Below, one piece after another: positions 63,240-64,000 of a DNA stretch of 64,000 nucleotides. How positions within the stretch are numbered: the stretch's first letter is position 1; each line of letters starts with the position of its first letter. This stretch comes from Ruminococcaceae bacterium UBA7075 (lineage in GTDB: Bacteria > Bacillota > Clostridia > Oscillospirales > Acutalibacteraceae), in contig DKZL01000012.1 of the NCBI GenBank assembly GCA_002493635.1, positions 23,641-87,640 on the forward strand, read 5' to 3'. The notes beneath the pieces were generated by a model that was not told the DNA's origin, made no database searches, and worked only from the letters and a program-made list of their open reading frames with translations. The position numbers and the translations under genes were made by a program.

Positions 63240-63448
63240 TGGCAATCCTCTCTTTCGTTAATCCATTTGTTTGCTTCTACAAAGTTCAACAATTTACCGT
63301 CAATAGAGAGAACAGGTACTTGGTCAATGCCGAGTTCAGTCATCTCGATAACATTATTGTTCTTTGTAAATTTGATGTTTTTTTCTGTAAGTTTCTTTTC
63401 GAGAATCTTACATTTAGGACAATTAGTGGAATATAAAATTATTTCCAT
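63236..63448 (-). CDS. NrdH/glutaredoxin-like redoxin
   Basis: The 70-residue thioredoxin-fold protein has the active site CPKC (residues 10-13) and the cis-Pro motif QVPVLSIDG. It likely re-reduces the cysteines of ribonucleotide reductase; in this operon a dithiol donor next to NrdD is unusual, since many class III enzymes use formate. Overlaps nrdD by four bases. Confidence 0.88.
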   Translation of the reverse strand: MEIILYSTNCPKCKILEKKLTEKNIKFTKNNNVIEMTELGIDQVPVLSIDGKLLNFVEANKWINEREDCQ

Positions 63449-63459
63449 TTGACTTCTCC

Positions 63460-63882
63460 TTAAATTATTATTTTATCGGCAATATATTCGGCGGCTTCAT
63501 CTAAAGTGAGAAACTGCTTGAATATGCAGGAAGTGAGCCATATATTATCGGTATCGGATTTTCCAATGCCAATAACAAAAGTATGTTTAGTTCTTATCTT
63601 ATTCATCATTTGAATTGCAGTAAGCATACAGTGTGCAGAGATGTTATTTGCAATGTCAAAAAGGTCAACTATAATAAGGTCGCTATCCTGCATTTGATTT
63701 AATTCCCATAATCTTGTTTCATTTGAATATGGTTTATCAAAATAGTTTTGAGTACAAACGAATGAGATTCTGTTATCCTTATATTCTGTAAGTTTATTAA
63801 CTATATTGTTTTGCCATACATTATTAACCGAATCTTGATTTTTGGGATTGCCGATTATAAACACTTTATATGATTTAGACAT
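63460..63882 (-). CDS. Nucleoside 2-deoxyribosyltransferase-like protein
   Basis: The 140-residue protein has a Rossmann-like core with VFIIGNPKNQ at the start and MQDSDLIIVDLFDI, plus an SAHCMLTAIQMM helix. This pattern is seen in nucleoside deoxyribosyltransferase and related phage proteins. ATG 63880-63882 has AAGGAGAG upstream and overlaps the preceding stop. The substrate is unknown; base exchange on deoxynucleosides would fit the operon. Confidence 0.6.
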   Translation of the reverse strand: MSKSYKVFIIGNPKNQDSVNNVWQNNIVNKLTEYKDNRISFVCTQNYFDKPYSNETRLWELNQMQDSDLIIVDLFDIANNISAHCMLTAIQMMNKIRTKHTFVIGIGKSDTDNIWLTSCIFKQFLTLDEAAEYIADKIII

Positions 63883-64000
63883 TTTCTCTCCTTGCGTTAA
63901 TAAGGTCAGCAAGTTCGGAATATATCTCCATAGCATTCTTTTTGTAGTTCTCATTCTTAATTGTGAAATCAGCCTCTTGGATGTATACTAAAAAAGTGGA
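63875..64000 (-). CDS. C-terminal end of an unidentified element protein
   Basis: An open frame enters from the right edge and stops at 63875-63877, giving 41 residues that include ADFTIKNENYKKNAMEIYSE and end RRENV. It overlaps the next gene by eight bases, so it belongs to the same operon. No family can be assigned. Confidence 0.6.
   Translation of the reverse strand, partial: STFLVYIQEADFTIKNENYKKNAMEIYSELADLINARRENV

Larger units (their letters stand above)
59391..64000. mobile_element. Left part of an integrated phage- or ICE-like element
   Basis: The element starts at the tRNA-Arg 3' fragment and runs off the right edge. It has tandem repeats near the end, a long hairpin terminator, an excisionase-like gene and a nucleotide-metabolism operon of the kind carried by phages. 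No integrase or structural gene is in view, so prophage and conjugative element cannot be told apart. Confidence 0.75.

Noticed and set aside
1..64000. CRISPR arrays
   Set aside because: No set of regularly spaced identical repeats was seen; the palindromic elements are isolated and longer.

Overview
The window reads as chromosome from a low-GC, anaerobic gut-type Firmicute, most likely a Ruminococcus-like member of the Oscillospiraceae. Supporting this are AT-rich intergenic DNA, strong AGGAGG-type ribosome binding sites, a complete V-type ATPase operon, an agr peptide quorum-sensing locus, a Bce-type antimicrobial-peptide module, a SpoIVFB-like M50 protease, a broken secreted protein with a starch-binding look, and an oxygen-independent ribonucleotide reductase. 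The genus is inferred; no rRNA is present.

Layout. 1-7.7 kb: rmuC, prfB, a RING/zinc-ribbon membrane protein, galU, a PHP phosphatase and an ACT-PFL pair. 7.7-16.4 kb: V-type ATPase genes in the order H-C-I-K-F-E-A-B-D. 16.4-25.8 kb: a small membrane protein flanked by direct repeats, a truncated palindromic MITE, radical SAM genes, an M50 protease with a membrane partner, VanZ, and two FAD oxidoreductases. 25.9-30.9 kb: a sugar ABC transporter (binding protein and two permeases) and membrane proteins. 31-41 kb: housekeeping genes on the minus strand (rnmV-like, holA, comEC-like, a phosphoribosyltransferase, HIT, plsY, der, rpmF with its DUF177 partner, ridA, ilvA). 41.1-41.4 kb: an intact 254-bp MITE with a perfect 8-bp target duplication. 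41.5-46 kb: an iron alcohol dehydrogenase and a BceAB-type transporter.

46-59 kb is the regulatory and accessory heart. It holds a secreted protein gene interrupted by an in-frame TAA, and an agrA-agrC-agrB-agrD operon whose short agrD gene (47972-48121) encodes a peptide with Ser where the thiolactone Cys normally sits. Next come a fabF / acyl-CoA ligase / thioesterase operon with a LysR-type regulator and a clear LysR-style operator, a BceRS-type two-component system, a K+ channel and a ClC channel. Two copies of a conserved ~85-nt element, probably a structured RNA, lie upstream of the HIT gene and of the agr operon.

59.1-64 kb: a tRNA cluster (Gln, Lys, His) ends in the 3' half of a tRNA-Arg gene, which marks the edge of an integrated element. 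The element carries an excisionase-like gene, a frameshifted dUTPase, and an anaerobic nucleotide-reduction module (minimal ferredoxin-thioredoxin reductase, NrdG-like activase with unusual cysteine spacing, NrdD, NrdH-like redoxin, deoxyribosyltransferase-like protein), and it runs off the right edge.
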